From contig NZ_JAACJR010000008.1 of NCBI RefSeq assembly GCF_009939225.1, positions 1,479,377 through 1,543,376 of the forward strand: a stretch of 64,000 nt of DNA, in the 5' to 3' direction. Below, piece after piece: positions 25,508 through 34,279 of the stretch. The position numbers and the translations under genes were made by a program. The stretch comes from Sediminibacterium soli. GTDB taxonomy: Bacteria; Bacteroidota; Bacteroidia; Chitinophagales; Chitinophagaceae. Under the pieces are notes generated by a model. It ran no database searches, was not told where the DNA came from, and worked only from the letters and a program-made list of their open reading frames with translations. Each line of letters begins with the position of its first letter. Positions within the stretch are counted from its first letter, which is position 1.

Positions 25508-25626
25508 GGGTTGAACCGAGCATCTGCCGCCGGCTTACCAATTCTTTAACAGTTTAGCCCGTCAATCTTCTCCCGGATACATAGTTTCATATTACGATAA
25601 CACTGTCCTAACATTCGCTTCATATT

Positions 25627-25650
25627 GGGGTTTGAGCTTTGCTAAACCCC
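25627..25650 (+). promoter_or_regulatory. Hairpin just upstream of the LpxH-like gene
   Basis: GGGGTTT at 25627-25633 pairs with AAACCCC at 25644-25650, and an inner AGC/GCT pair with a one-base bulge extends the stem to about 10 bp. It lies 8 bases before the ATG at 25658. No T-run follows, so it would act on the 5' leader and not as a terminator. No known RNA family is recognised. Confidence 0.4.
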
Positions 25651-25657
25651 ATAGACC

Positions 25658-26515
25658 ATGGAAAGAAGACAAGTGGATGTTGTGGTGATGAGCGATCTGC
25701 ATCTGGGTACCTACGGATGCCATGCGCGTGAGATCGTTAACTATCTCAAAAGTATACAGCCCCAGATACTGGTGCTGAACGGGGATATCATCGATATCTG
25801 GCAGTTCAGCAAACGCTATTTTCCCGTATCGCATATGCAGGTGCTGAAAGAGATCATGCACCTGCTCAGCAAAGGCACGCGTGTTATCTACATTACCGGC
25901 AACCATGATGAAGCCCTGCGTCGCTACAGCGATATGAACATGGGCAATTTTCAGCTTACAGACAAACTGGTGATGGAGATCAACGGCAAGATGACGTGGA
26001 TCTTTCATGGCGATGTATTCGATGCCACCACAAAGGGCAGCGCCAAACTGCTGGCCAAACTGGGCGGACATGGCTACGACCTGCTTATACTGATCAACAG
26101 CTGCATCAACCGCATACTGAAACTGATGGGCAGGGAGAAAATGAGCTTCAGCAAAAAAGTGAAGAACAGCGTGAAAAAAGCGGTTGCCTGGATCGGTGAT
26201 TTTGAACAGACCGCTGCCGAACTGGCCATCGAAAAGAAATACGATTATGTGATCTGCGGGCATATTCACCAGCCGCAAAAAAGAGAGGTGGTAACCGGGG
26301 ACGGTAGCGTGGTATACCTGAACAGCGGCGACTGGATCGAGAACCTCACTTCGCTCGAATACAGCAACAACGAATGGACCATATTCCAGTACGAAGAGAA
26401 AGACTTTGTGAAAGCGGCCGCACCCGTGGTAATGATGGAGAAAAAACTGCCGCAGCTGAACGTGGTAACCGATGAGGTTTCCCTATTTCTTCACTCACTT
26501 GTTATGCATTCATGA
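25658..26515 (+). CDS. UDP-2,3-diacylglucosamine diphosphatase-like metallophosphatase
   Basis: A 285-residue calcineurin-like phosphoesterase with the full metal set: SDLHLG (residues 8-13), NGDIID (about 43-48), TGNHDE (about 81-86), FHGDVFD (about 116-122) and CGHIHQP (about 205-211). It resembles the LpxH/LpxH2 group that releases UMP from UDP-diacylglucosamine in lipid A synthesis. Its stop overlaps the next glycosyltransferase start (ATGA), suggesting joint action in envelope glycolipid metabolism. Bacteroidota often have several paralogs, so the lipid A role is probable but not certain. Confidence 0.8.
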   Translation: MERRQVDVVVMSDLHLGTYGCHAREIVNYLKSIQPQILVLNGDIIDIWQFSKRYFPVSHMQVLKEIMHLLSKGTRVIYITGNHDEALRRYSDMNMGNFQLTDKLVMEINGKMTWIFHGDVFDATTKGSAKLLAKLGGHGYDLLILINSCINRILKLMGREKMSFSKKVKNSVKKAVAWIGDFEQTAAELAIEKKYDYVICGHIHQPQKREVVTGDGSVVYLNSGDWIENLTSLEYSNNEWTIFQYEEKDFVKAAAPVVMMEKKLPQLNVVTDEVSLFLHSLVMHS

Positions 26516-27567
26516 AAATACTGTACTCCATACAGGCCACAGGTAACGGGCATATTGCCCGCGCCATGGAACTGATGCCCTACCTGCAGCAGTACGGGCA
26601 GGTGGATGTGTTTCTCAGTGGAAGCAACAGCAACCTGCAGCCCGATCTTCCTGTGAAGTACCGCAGCAGGGGTGTCAGTCTTTTCTACGGCAATACCGGC
26701 GGACTGGATTATCTCCGCATGTGGAAAGAATTCAGCCTGAAACGCATCTGGAAAGAAGCAAAGGACCTGCCGGTTGAACAATACGATATTGTGCTGAACG
26801 ATTTTGAGAGCATCACCGCACTGGCCTGCAGGCTGAAAAAAGTTCCGAGCGTGGGCTTTGGACACCAGGCCAGTTTCCGCAGCAGGTTTACACCCAGGTC
26901 TGCTAAAAAAGATATGGCCGGTGAGATCGTATTACAGCACTACGCAACGGCTTCAGACTATGTAGGACTGCATTTTAAGTCGTACGATTCGTTTATCGTG
27001 TCGCCTGTTATCAAGCAGCAGATACTCCAGGCCGATGCCGCCGATAAAGGACATATCACTGTCTACCTGTCACATTACAGCGATGAAGTGGTGATAAAAG
27101 CGCTGCAGAAAATAAAGGAAATCCGGTTTGAAGTGTTTTCCAAAAAAGTGCGGGCGATAACCGCGCATGGAAATATTACATTGATCCCCGTAAGCAATGA
27201 CGCGTTTACCCGCAGCCTGATCCATTCACATGGCGTGATCACCGGCGCGGGCTTTGAAACGCCTGCGGAAGCATTGTATCTTGGCAAACAGCTGCTTTGC
27301 CTGCCGATCAAAGGTCAGTATGAGCAACTGTGTAATGCGGCTGCCCTGAAGGATTTCAATGTAACCGTTGTTGATAAGATCGATGAATCATTTGCGGCGC
27401 ATGTGCAACACTGGCTGCAGCATTCAGCCGTTACCCCGCTGGCACTGGCACAGGATACCAGGCAGATCGTTCAGCTGGCAATGGATAAAGGAAGGGAGTT
27501 AAAACACCAGTTCACCGTACATGAACCGTTACTTACCGAAGAGGATTTGGCGGTGATGTATCCATGA
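26512..27567 (+). CDS. Glycosyltransferase (GT-B, MGT-like) coupled to the LpxH-like gene
   Basis: A 351-residue protein with the Gly-rich N-terminal motif ATGNGHIARAMEL (about 9-21) and a C-terminal donor-site block HGVITGAGFETPAEALYLGKQ (about 239-259), as in GT-B glycosyltransferases related to MurG/UGT. No signal peptide or clear transmembrane segment. The four-base overlap with the phosphatase gene indicates one functional unit, likely modifying a membrane or envelope lipid. The acceptor is unknown. Confidence 0.78.
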   Translation: MKILYSIQATGNGHIARAMELMPYLQQYGQVDVFLSGSNSNLQPDLPVKYRSRGVSLFYGNTGGLDYLRMWKEFSLKRIWKEAKDLPVEQYDIVLNDFESITALACRLKKVPSVGFGHQASFRSRFTPRSAKKDMAGEIVLQHYATASDYVGLHFKSYDSFIVSPVIKQQILQADAADKGHITVYLSHYSDEVVIKALQKIKEIRFEVFSKKVRAITAHGNITLIPVSNDAFTRSLIHSHGVITGAGFETPAEALYLGKQLLCLPIKGQYEQLCNAAALKDFNVTVVDKIDESFAAHVQHWLQHSAVTPLALAQDTRQIVQLAMDKGRELKHQFTVHEPLLTEEDLAVMYP

Positions 27568-27572
27568 GTTTC

Positions 27573-27603
27573 GCCACAGATTACACAGATTTTCACAGAT
27601 GAG
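27573..27603 (+). repeat. CACAGATT-type interspersed repeat, single copy
   Basis: Tandem CACAGATT-like words (CCACAGATTACACAGATT and CACAGAT) lie between the glycosyltransferase stop and the flavin reductase stop. The same words form a long hairpin at 40410-40460. This copy has only one arm. Confidence 0.6.
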
Positions 27604-27607
27604 TTGC

Positions 27608-28498
27608 TCAGGCGTTTTCGCCGGTCAGCAGTACCTGCCAGGCCTCGTTTATTTTTCCCTGGCTCAGGAGGGCTGCGGCATATTTATGGAGTTCTTTTTC
27701 CATTTCTGCAGGGTTTACAGAATAGTACTGGATGATCTCCTGCAGGTGTTTGTCTTCAAAAGAGGGATCAACTACAGGCACTTCATGTACATTGCCCAGC
27801 ATGCCCAGATGATTGCCGGTCAGCAATAAGCTGTTACGTATACTGGCAGGCAGACAATCCACACCGATTCCGACCTGGGTATTGGGTTTAGGCACTTTAA
27901 AAAGACTGGATTCATCCACCCTGCAATACCAGTCGCCGCCGAGCCGCGCCACCAGCTGCAGTTTTCGCTGGTCGATCATTTTTCGTTCTTCATCGAGAAT
28001 ACTGTCATCCACATGCATACAGAGCACTTCGGCAATAACCAGGTTACCTGCCCCGCCTTCATTGCCCAGGCTTTTTACTTCATTAATCCGGCATTCGAGT
28101 TTGATCTTGGCCTCTTTGACCATGGGCGGTTTTACCATCGAAGCCGGCTCCCGGGTAAATCCTGCTTTTATAAACTCGTCCACGTTCTTCGGAAACTCGC
28201 AGCTTGCCAGGCTGGTTTGCTGCACCATGGAATAATCCACCATATTAATCACACATTCCGGCACCTGCAGGATGTTCTCCAGCGTGTGTTTGGTGGTATT
28301 GTCGCGCATACGTCTCGAGGGAGAAAATACCACAATGGGCGGCCTGGCAGAAAAAAGATTGAAAAAACTGAATGGACTCAGGTTCACATTGCCGGCCTCA
28401 TCAACCGTACTCGCAAAACAGATAGGCCTCGGCGCCACAGCGTGCTGGAGCCATTGTTGGGTTTCACTTCCCGGAATATCCTGAAAACGAATTGTCAT
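27608..28498 (-). CDS. Flavin reductase family protein (FMN-binding split barrel)
   Basis: A 296-residue protein of the flavin reductase-like family. The early block FASTVDEAGNVNLSPFSFFNLFSA (about 29-52) is characteristic of these FMN-binding split-barrel proteins, and ECRINEVKSLG follows near 148. Extra C-terminal sequence of about 100 residues goes beyond the minimal domain; this longer type is common in Bacteroidota and is sometimes annotated as flavoredoxin-like. The start ATG at 28498 lies only a few bases from the left arm of the S23 cassette, so the cassette may replace or disturb its native promoter. Confidence 0.82.
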   Translation of the reverse strand: MTIRFQDIPGSETQQWLQHAVAPRPICFASTVDEAGNVNLSPFSFFNLFSARPPIVVFSPSRRMRDNTTKHTLENILQVPECVINMVDYSMVQQTSLASCEFPKNVDEFIKAGFTREPASMVKPPMVKEAKIKLECRINEVKSLGNEGGAGNLVIAEVLCMHVDDSILDEERKMIDQRKLQLVARLGGDWYCRVDESSLFKVPKPNTQVGIGVDCLPASIRNSLLLTGNHLGMLGNVHEVPVVDPSFEDKHLQEIIQYYSVNPAEMEKELHKYAAALLSQGKINEAWQVLLTGENA

Positions 28499-28500
28499 TG

Positions 28501-28934
28501 ATTACGGATTTGCGGATTATGGATTCGCGGATTTTTTTAAATACTGGATAAATCCACCGATCTTCTTACCGATACGCAGAGAACGGTTGCTAAAATACTC
28601 ATAAGTGGGCTGAACGATCATTCCGGCCTTACTTAGTATTGTGAACTGGTTAAACAACTCTCCGGAAGAACCTTTGGCATACAGCAGGAATCTTATAAAG
28701 ATCCGGTTGTTCTGATATTCAAACCCTTCCGCAATATTGTTTGAAATAGAGGCCACGGCCGCTCTTATCTGATCCTTCATGCGATAATCTGTCCGCAGCT
28801 TTCCAACCTCACAGAATTTGTACACTTCGGTGGCAAAGTCAACGGCTTCAAGCCAAAGCGGCATGTCTCTAAATGATAGATATCGTGTCATAAACAAATT
28901 CAATCCGCGAATCCATAATCCGTAAATCCGTGAA
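28501..28934. mobile_element. S23 four-helix-bundle cassette bounded by terminal inverted repeats
   Basis: Arms at 28505-28533 and 28902-28930 are inverted copies with 28 of 29 identical bases; with one gap the match extends to 28501 and 28934. The single ORF between them encodes an S23/IVP four-helix-bundle protein, and its stop codon and last four codons lie inside the left arm, while the right arm abuts its start region. This resembles the intervening sequences found in 23S rRNA genes, where an S23 ORF is closed by a base-paired stem, but here it sits between two protein genes. No target-site duplication is obvious. Confidence 0.7.
28517..28891 (-). CDS. S23/IVP-type four-helix-bundle protein
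   Basis: A 124-residue protein (ATG at 28891; a TTG at 28903 would add four residues). It has the family pattern SISNNIAEGFEYQNNRIF (about 49-66) and FLLYAKGSSGELFNQF (about 69-84), and is predicted all-helical. Family members were first seen in intervening sequences of bacterial 23S rRNA and are also related to Avd proteins of diversity-generating retroelements, but no reverse transcriptase or variable repeat is nearby. The C-terminal residues SANP and the stop are encoded by the inverted-repeat arm. It has no transposase motif. Function unknown; nucleic-acid binding is likely from the family. Confidence 0.9.
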   Translation of the reverse strand: MTRYLSFRDMPLWLEAVDFATEVYKFCEVGKLRTDYRMKDQIRAAVASISNNIAEGFEYQNNRIFIRFLLYAKGSSGELFNQFTILSKAGMIVQPTYEYFSNRSLRIGKKIGGFIQYLKKSANP

Positions 28935-28986
28935 TTTGTTTTCTAAAATAGGCAACAATACGCTGCTGGCATCAGGTATTTATACC

Positions 28987-29991
28987 CTACTTCTTCCTGC
29001 TCAGGATGGAGAAATCGCTTTCTTCACGGACGATGGTGTTGTGCAGGATACCGAGGGCTTCTATTTCCATTTCTACGGTGTCTCCTTCCTGCAGCCATTG
29101 CTCCTGGTAATTGGGATCGGTGAGTTTGCCCGTGCCGTTGAGCTCGAGAAAACAACCGGTGCCAACCGTTCCGCTGCCGATCACATCGCCCGGATAAATA
29201 TCTGCCCCATACGCACAACGTTCTATGATCTCGGCAAAGGTCCAGTCCATATCCGCCAGGTTACCCCTGCTTACCTGTATGCCGTTCACTTTACAGGTCA
29301 TGGGCAGGTTCCAGTTCTTACCGGTATGTCCTTCCCTGCAGGAAACTTCAAAGGGTTCCAGTTCATCAAGCGTAACCAGGCAGGGACCCACGGCGGTTGC
29401 AAAATCTTTTCCTTTGGCCGGGCCCAGGTTCAGCAGCATCTCCTCCATCTGCAGTGTTCTTGCGCTCATATCGTTCATGATCATCAGTCCGCCGATAAAA
29501 GCATCCGCTTCTTCTGCGCGGATATTCCTTCCGTGTTTGCAGATCACAACAGCAGCTTCGAGCTCAAAATCGAGTTTGGCAAAATGATCCGGCATGCATT
29601 TTACATCGCCGGCGCCCTGTATGCTGTGGTGGTTTGTAAAATAAAAGATAGGGTACTGATCAAACTCCGGTATCATATCCAGTTTACGGTTCCTGCGCGC
29701 CGCAGCCACATGCTGGCGAAACGCGTAGCCATCCCGGCAGGAAGAAGGAAAAGGAACCGGCGACAGCAGGGGCAGTCCCTCTATGGCGATGCCGTTGTCC
29801 TTACTCGTTCTCCCGTTTCTGATCGCCTCGTTTACCTTCTGCGCCACGGGGAACATATCGTCCCAGTAGTGCAGGAACATATTCATGCTGTTCGGCAATT
29901 CCGGGTGAACCAGGTCGCAGTCGTACAGCAGGCCATCCACCAAAAACGCAAGCTGGTCGCGGCCATCATTGAGATAAGAAACAAGCCTCAT
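28987..29991 (-). CDS. Fumarylacetoacetate hydrolase family protein
   Basis: A 334-residue FAH-fold protein starting at ATG 29991 (MRLVSYLNDG). Conserved metal/substrate blocks are DFELEAAVVI (about 164-173), NDMSARTLQ (about 200-208) and PGDVIGSGTVGTGC (about 282-295). This longer two-domain form resembles true fumarylacetoacetases or 2-keto-diacid hydrolases, which cut carbon-carbon bonds in aromatic amino-acid breakdown. No other tyrosine-degradation gene is adjacent, so the substrate is uncertain. Confidence 0.86.
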   Translation of the reverse strand: MRLVSYLNDGRDQLAFLVDGLLYDCDLVHPELPNSMNMFLHYWDDMFPVAQKVNEAIRNGRTSKDNGIAIEGLPLLSPVPFPSSCRDGYAFRQHVAAARRNRKLDMIPEFDQYPIFYFTNHHSIQGAGDVKCMPDHFAKLDFELEAAVVICKHGRNIRAEEADAFIGGLMIMNDMSARTLQMEEMLLNLGPAKGKDFATAVGPCLVTLDELEPFEVSCREGHTGKNWNLPMTCKVNGIQVSRGNLADMDWTFAEIIERCAYGADIYPGDVIGSGTVGTGCFLELNGTGKLTDPNYQEQWLQEGDTVEMEIEALGILHNTIVREESDFSILSRKK

Positions 29992-30073
29992 AAAAATATT
30001 TGTGGCGAAAATAAGAAGATGGGGGTGAATGGGAAAAGTGAAATACCCGGACAGGCAACCGGCTGCCATTTGT

Positions 30074-30355
30074 TCACCAACGTTCCTCCTCCGGTATTTC
30101 ACTGTCAGGCCGGAAAGCTTCCCTGGCCAACCGGCTTTGCTGCATGCGTTCGATCAGCAGCGCCGCTATCATGGTGCCCGCATCCGATGCGGGATTTTCG
30201 GTAAGTGCGTGTTTGATTTTTTCCTCGCTTACATCCAGCCGGTAAAGAAGCTGTACCAGTTGCGAGAAATCCTTTTCGATCAGCTCATTCACAAACTCAG
30301 CCAGCTGCTCGGGCGAGCGTTTCTCCAGTGCAAGCAATTCATTATCAGGCTCCAT
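30074..30355 (-). CDS. Hypothetical protein, small helical
   Basis: A 93-residue protein, ATG at 30355 (MEPDNELL). It is acidic and predicted mostly helical (LAEFVNELIEKDFSQLVQLL and a following EEKIKHALTENP), with no signal peptide. I do not recognise a family by name. It is codirectional with the FAH-family gene, 82 bases away. Codon use looks like the neighbours. Confidence 0.6.
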   Translation of the reverse strand: MEPDNELLALEKRSPEQLAEFVNELIEKDFSQLVQLLYRLDVSEEKIKHALTENPASDAGTMIAALLIERMQQSRLAREAFRPDSEIPEEERW

Positions 30356-30456
30356 ACCTAAATTTACGGATCCCCCAAGAAACCTGCGGGTCTTTTCCAA
30401 CCTTTTTGCGGTGGCGGTCTCTTATACCCGTGTCAGGAACACAAACCAGGTCCGCC

Positions 30457-30621
30457 ATGCGTAAGTTGCACACCCTTGTATCGTTTGCCATCATGATCGC
30501 CATAACACTGGTGGTGCTGGGTATGTTCCGGAGCCACCGGTCAAACCGCGGTGAAACCCGTTTCCCCGCTTCCGTAAGCCTGTACACCGAAACCGCGGGC
30601 CGGGTATTTTTAAGTATCTGA
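30457..30621 (+). CDS. Possible small single-pass membrane protein
   Basis: A 54-residue frame starting at ATG 30457 with one hydrophobic stretch (SFAIMIAITLVVLGMF, about 8-23) followed by a basic, hydrophilic tail. It does not overlap another gene. No family is recognised and no clear promoter is visible, so it may not be expressed. Confidence 0.3.
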   Translation: MRKLHTLVSFAIMIAITLVVLGMFRSHRSNRGETRFPASVSLYTETAGRVFLSI

Positions 30622-30697
30622 AAATTGGCTATTTTTAAGCCGACACCCCCGCAATAAAACCGTTCCCATCACCGGTTACCGGTTTCCACTACCGCTT

Positions 30698-33382
30698 ATG
30701 AACAAAATGATCCTTTTGGGGTGTCTGCTTCTGCTCGGCATATCGGCTTATGCGCAGCACGGCAGCGTCAGCGGCAGGATCACAGACAGCACCGGCAAAA
30801 ACCCGCTGGCACTGGGTACCGTCAGCATTTTTAAAGCAAAAGATACCGTACTGGTCACCTACCGCCTCAGCAACGACAAAGGCGAATTCAGCATAGGCAC
30901 ACTTCCGGCCAATATACCGCTTCGCCTGCTGGTAAGTTTTGCGGGTTACGAACCCTGGCGCAAAGAGTTTACACTTGCCAAAAACGGTGTATTGAACCTG
31001 GGTAATATTAAAATGGTGAGTTCGGCGCTGCAGCTGGATGAAGTGATCGTGATAGCCGAAAGACCGCCTATTGTGGTAAGAAAAGACACGGTTGAATTCA
31101 ATGCAGCCTCTTTCAAAACATTGCCCAATGCCGTGGTGGAAGACCTGCTGAAAAAATTACCGGGTGTATAGATCGATCAGGAAGGGAATATTCTGGTGAA
31201 CGGCAAACGCGTAAACAGGATATTGGTTGACGGAAAAAGTTTTTTTGGCAGCGACACCAGGATGGCCACCAAAAACCTTCCCAGCGAATTCATCGACAAA
31301 GTGCAGGTGACCGATGACAAAGACGAAATAGCCCGCAACAACGACGGCGACCTGAGCAATGCGGGCAAGGTCATCAACCTTACCATGAAAAAACATATAA
31401 AACGCAAATGGTTCGGAAAACTGTCGGGCGGACTCGGCACCGACGAACGTTATACACTCAATGCCAGTATGAATATTCTGCGGGATACTTTCCAGTTGAA
31501 TATGCTGGGGAGCGCCAATAATTTCAGCGGCAACGGACAGGGTTTTACGCCCGCCACGAACCAGAATGCCTCGGTGAATTTCAATTACACACGATCAAAA
31601 TCCCTTTCTTTCTCCGGGCAGTATGCTTACCGGGCCAACAGCAGCGACCTGTTTTCGAGGAACGAGACACAGCGTTTTATCGGCGATACCGTTGTGATCA
31701 CGCATAGCCAGAGCCAGTCGCTCAACAGCGGCGGTTCACACAATGTTTCTCTTGGCGGCAACTGGCGGGCAGACAGTCTTACCAATCTGGATTTCAGGAT
31801 ATCGTATGGCCGTAATGAAAACAGTTACCGCACCACTTCGCAGGTGCTTATCGACAACAATTTTCTCGGCAGCCTCAGCAGGGGTAATAACCTGAACAGG
31901 AATGGGTCAACAGGCGAGAACATCAATCAAACCGCTTCGATCAGTTACCGTTTCCGGAAACACCGGGGAAGATCGGTTTCGTTCTCGGAATCGTTTTCCT
32001 ATAACTATTATCCCTCCGATATGCTTACCGAAAGCAATAACGAGCTTTACTATCCCGCCGCCACCACTAAAATCATCAACCAGCTGCGCAGCACCAATTC
32101 GCCTTCCACCCTGTTTAGTGCAACCGGCACTTACAGCGACCAGCTGACAAAAAAATGGACCTTGCGCGCCAATTCGCGTTTTGAATACAGCAAGCGCCTG
32201 CAGGACCTGCTTACCTATGCCCGGGGCAACAGCAATAAATACGACAGTCTCGACAACCTGCTCAGCAACAGTCTTAACCGCGAGCATATGCTGTGGAGCA
32301 ATATGGTGGGCCTGGGATACCGCATCAACAAAGTAACGGTAAGCCTGAACGGAACATGGACACAGCAGTGGGTGGATAACCATTTTGGCATTGGCGGATT
32401 GTATTCGGCGAGGCAGTATTATTCCAACCTTTTTCCCTCGCTGACAGTGAACTGGGCGCGTATTAATTTTACAATATCACAAAACCTGAGTGTGCCGAAT
32501 ATCGGCCAGCTGACCCCGGTTCCGGATAATTCAAACCCGTACTATATACGTTATGGCAACCCCGATCTGCTGCCAACCAAACAGACCTCTTTTAACCTGA
32601 ACGGAAGTATTTACAATGTGAAAACGAGTTTCAATGTATCCGGCAACCTCAATGCCTCTTTTACCAACGATGCGGTTATACAGAAATCAGTGCTCAGCAG
32701 CAGCGGTGTGCAGACCAGTATACCGGTAAACGCAGACGGGTTGTTCAGCTCGTATGCCTACCTGATGGCTTCGAAACAATTTCGCTCCAAACAAAAATTC
32801 TTCCTGACACTTAGCGGATCACTGTCCGCCAATATCAGTCGTTCGCCGATTTATTTCAATGGTGTGCAAACGATCGCCGATAACCTGAATATCGGTCCTT
32901 CGCTGACGGTGGCGCTCGACTGGAACGAACGAGTGCTGTTCAATCCCAGGTATACCATAAACGTCAATAAGAGCAGCTATTCCAGCCAGCAGTTCAACAA
33001 AGTGAGCATCGTTACCCATGATGTTGGCGGTGATATTACGCTCAGGCCCACCAAAAAGATCATCCTGCAATCCAATGCCAGTTACCGGTACAACGGGCAG
33101 TTTGCATCGGGCAGCAACAGGAGCATCATAAACTGGAATGCCTCCGTAAGCACCCTTTTGTTCAAAGAAAGCCAGGCGCAGCTCAAACTGGATATTTATG
33201 ATGTGCTGAACAACAGCAGCAATTTCTACAGTTTTATCAGTGCCAATTCGATCGTAAAAGGACAATCAACGGTTTTGCAGCGGTTCTTTATGCTTTCGTT
33301 CGTATACAATATCAAACCTGTTACCGCAGCCCGGCCCGGGCGCGCCTTACCCGGCCCGGTGACGATGATGCATGCCTATTGA
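30698..33382 (+). pseudogene. Outer-membrane beta-barrel protein interrupted by an amber codon
   Basis: The frame reads through 895 codons except for a single TAG at 31169-31171, in the same frame before and after it. Before the stop are a signal peptide (ending ISAYAQ), a CarboxypepD_reg domain and a plug-like segment AASFKTLPNAVVEDLLKKLPG. After it are NGKRVNRILVDGKSFFG and a complete beta-barrel ending at 33382. The paralog at 9334-12201 has Glu at the interrupted position (PGMEV versus PGV-stop-I), so a GAG or GAA to TAG change is likely. No other damage is seen, so the lesion is recent, suppressed by readthrough, or a sequencing error. No SusD gene is adjacent. Confidence 0.8.
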
Positions 33383-33424
33383 TTTTCGCCGGTTGAAAGA
33401 TCACGTCAGTTACTGTAAAGGCCG

Positions 33425-34207
33425 TTACCTGTATTTCTCCATCACCCCCAGCCCGAACAGGGCAAAATCGTATTTGACAGGGTCGGCTGCGTCAAGTGTG
33501 CGCAGGCAGGCAGTGAGTTCAACGGCGGCCTGCCAGTTAAGCTGGTTACGCTGCAGCAGACCGAAGTGTTTTGCCACTCTGGCCACATGCAGGTCGATGG
33601 GACAGATCAGCTGTGCGGGATGTATCTTTTTCCAGATACCGAAATCAACGCCTTGTTTGTCCCGGCGCACCATCCAGCGCAGGTACATGTTCAGGCGTTT
33701 GCAGGTAGAGCCTTTATAGGGCGTGGAGATATGTTTCTTTGTTCTCGCGGGTGCGTCTTCCAGCGAAAAAAAATATTCATGGAAATGAATCAGCGAGGTT
33801 TCCATGAACCGGTCCGCATCTCCGGCAGGCGCTCTCAGAAATGCCGGTTCAAGCGATGTATGGGCACCGTAATGGTGTTTGAGGAAGGCGATAAAATACA
33901 ACAGGTCTGTTGCGTTAAAGGTACGGTGCCTGAAAGCAAGCAGTTTTTTGAGGTCATCCGCAGAATGATGCAGACAGAAATCGTAGGGCGCATCATCCAT
34001 CAACTTCATCAGTTCTCTTGTCTTATTGATGATCGTGGTACGGTTACCCCAGGCAAATACCGCCGCAAACAAACCGCTGATCTCGATATCCTGTTTCCCG
34101 GTAAAAAGATGCGGTATGCAAACAGGGTCGTCCTTGATAAAGGCAGGGCGGTTGTATTGGGCCGCTTTCTTATCAAGAAACGAACGAAGTTGCGAAGAAC
34201 GGTACAT
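33425..34207 (-). CDS. TIGR02757 (DUF2400) family protein
   Basis: A 260-residue protein of the TIGR02757/DUF2400 family, common in Bacteroidota and spirochaetes. Typical blocks are DPVCIPHLF and DIEISGLFAAVFAWGNR (about 40-56), RHRTFNATDLLYF (about 92-104), LNMYLRWMVR (about 172-181) and IDLHVARVAKHFGLL (about 208-222). The overall helical layout resembles HhH-GPD base-excision glycosylases, but no function is demonstrated that I know of. It converges with the beta-barrel pseudogene. Confidence 0.82.
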   Translation of the reverse strand: MYRSSQLRSFLDKKAAQYNRPAFIKDDPVCIPHLFTGKQDIEISGLFAAVFAWGNRTTIINKTRELMKLMDDAPYDFCLHHSADDLKKLLAFRHRTFNATDLLYFIAFLKHHYGAHTSLEPAFLRAPAGDADRFMETSLIHFHEYFFSLEDAPARTKKHISTPYKGSTCKRLNMYLRWMVRRDKQGVDFGIWKKIHPAQLICPIDLHVARVAKHFGLLQRNQLNWQAAVELTACLRTLDAADPVKYDFALFGLGVMEKYR

Positions 34208-34279
34208 ACGATGCGCGGTTTCCGGTTGGCGATTACGGGTTGTGTACGATACATGCGCGTACTGCTTACTGCCTGCTGC

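Noticed and set aside
28501..28934. Diversity-generating retroelement (because S23 proteins resemble Avd)
   Set aside because: There is no reverse transcriptase, template repeat or variable target gene in the surrounding sequence.
28501..28934. Intervening sequence inside a 23S rRNA gene
   Set aside because: Flanking sequence codes for flavin reductase and FAH-family proteins; no rRNA sequence is present.
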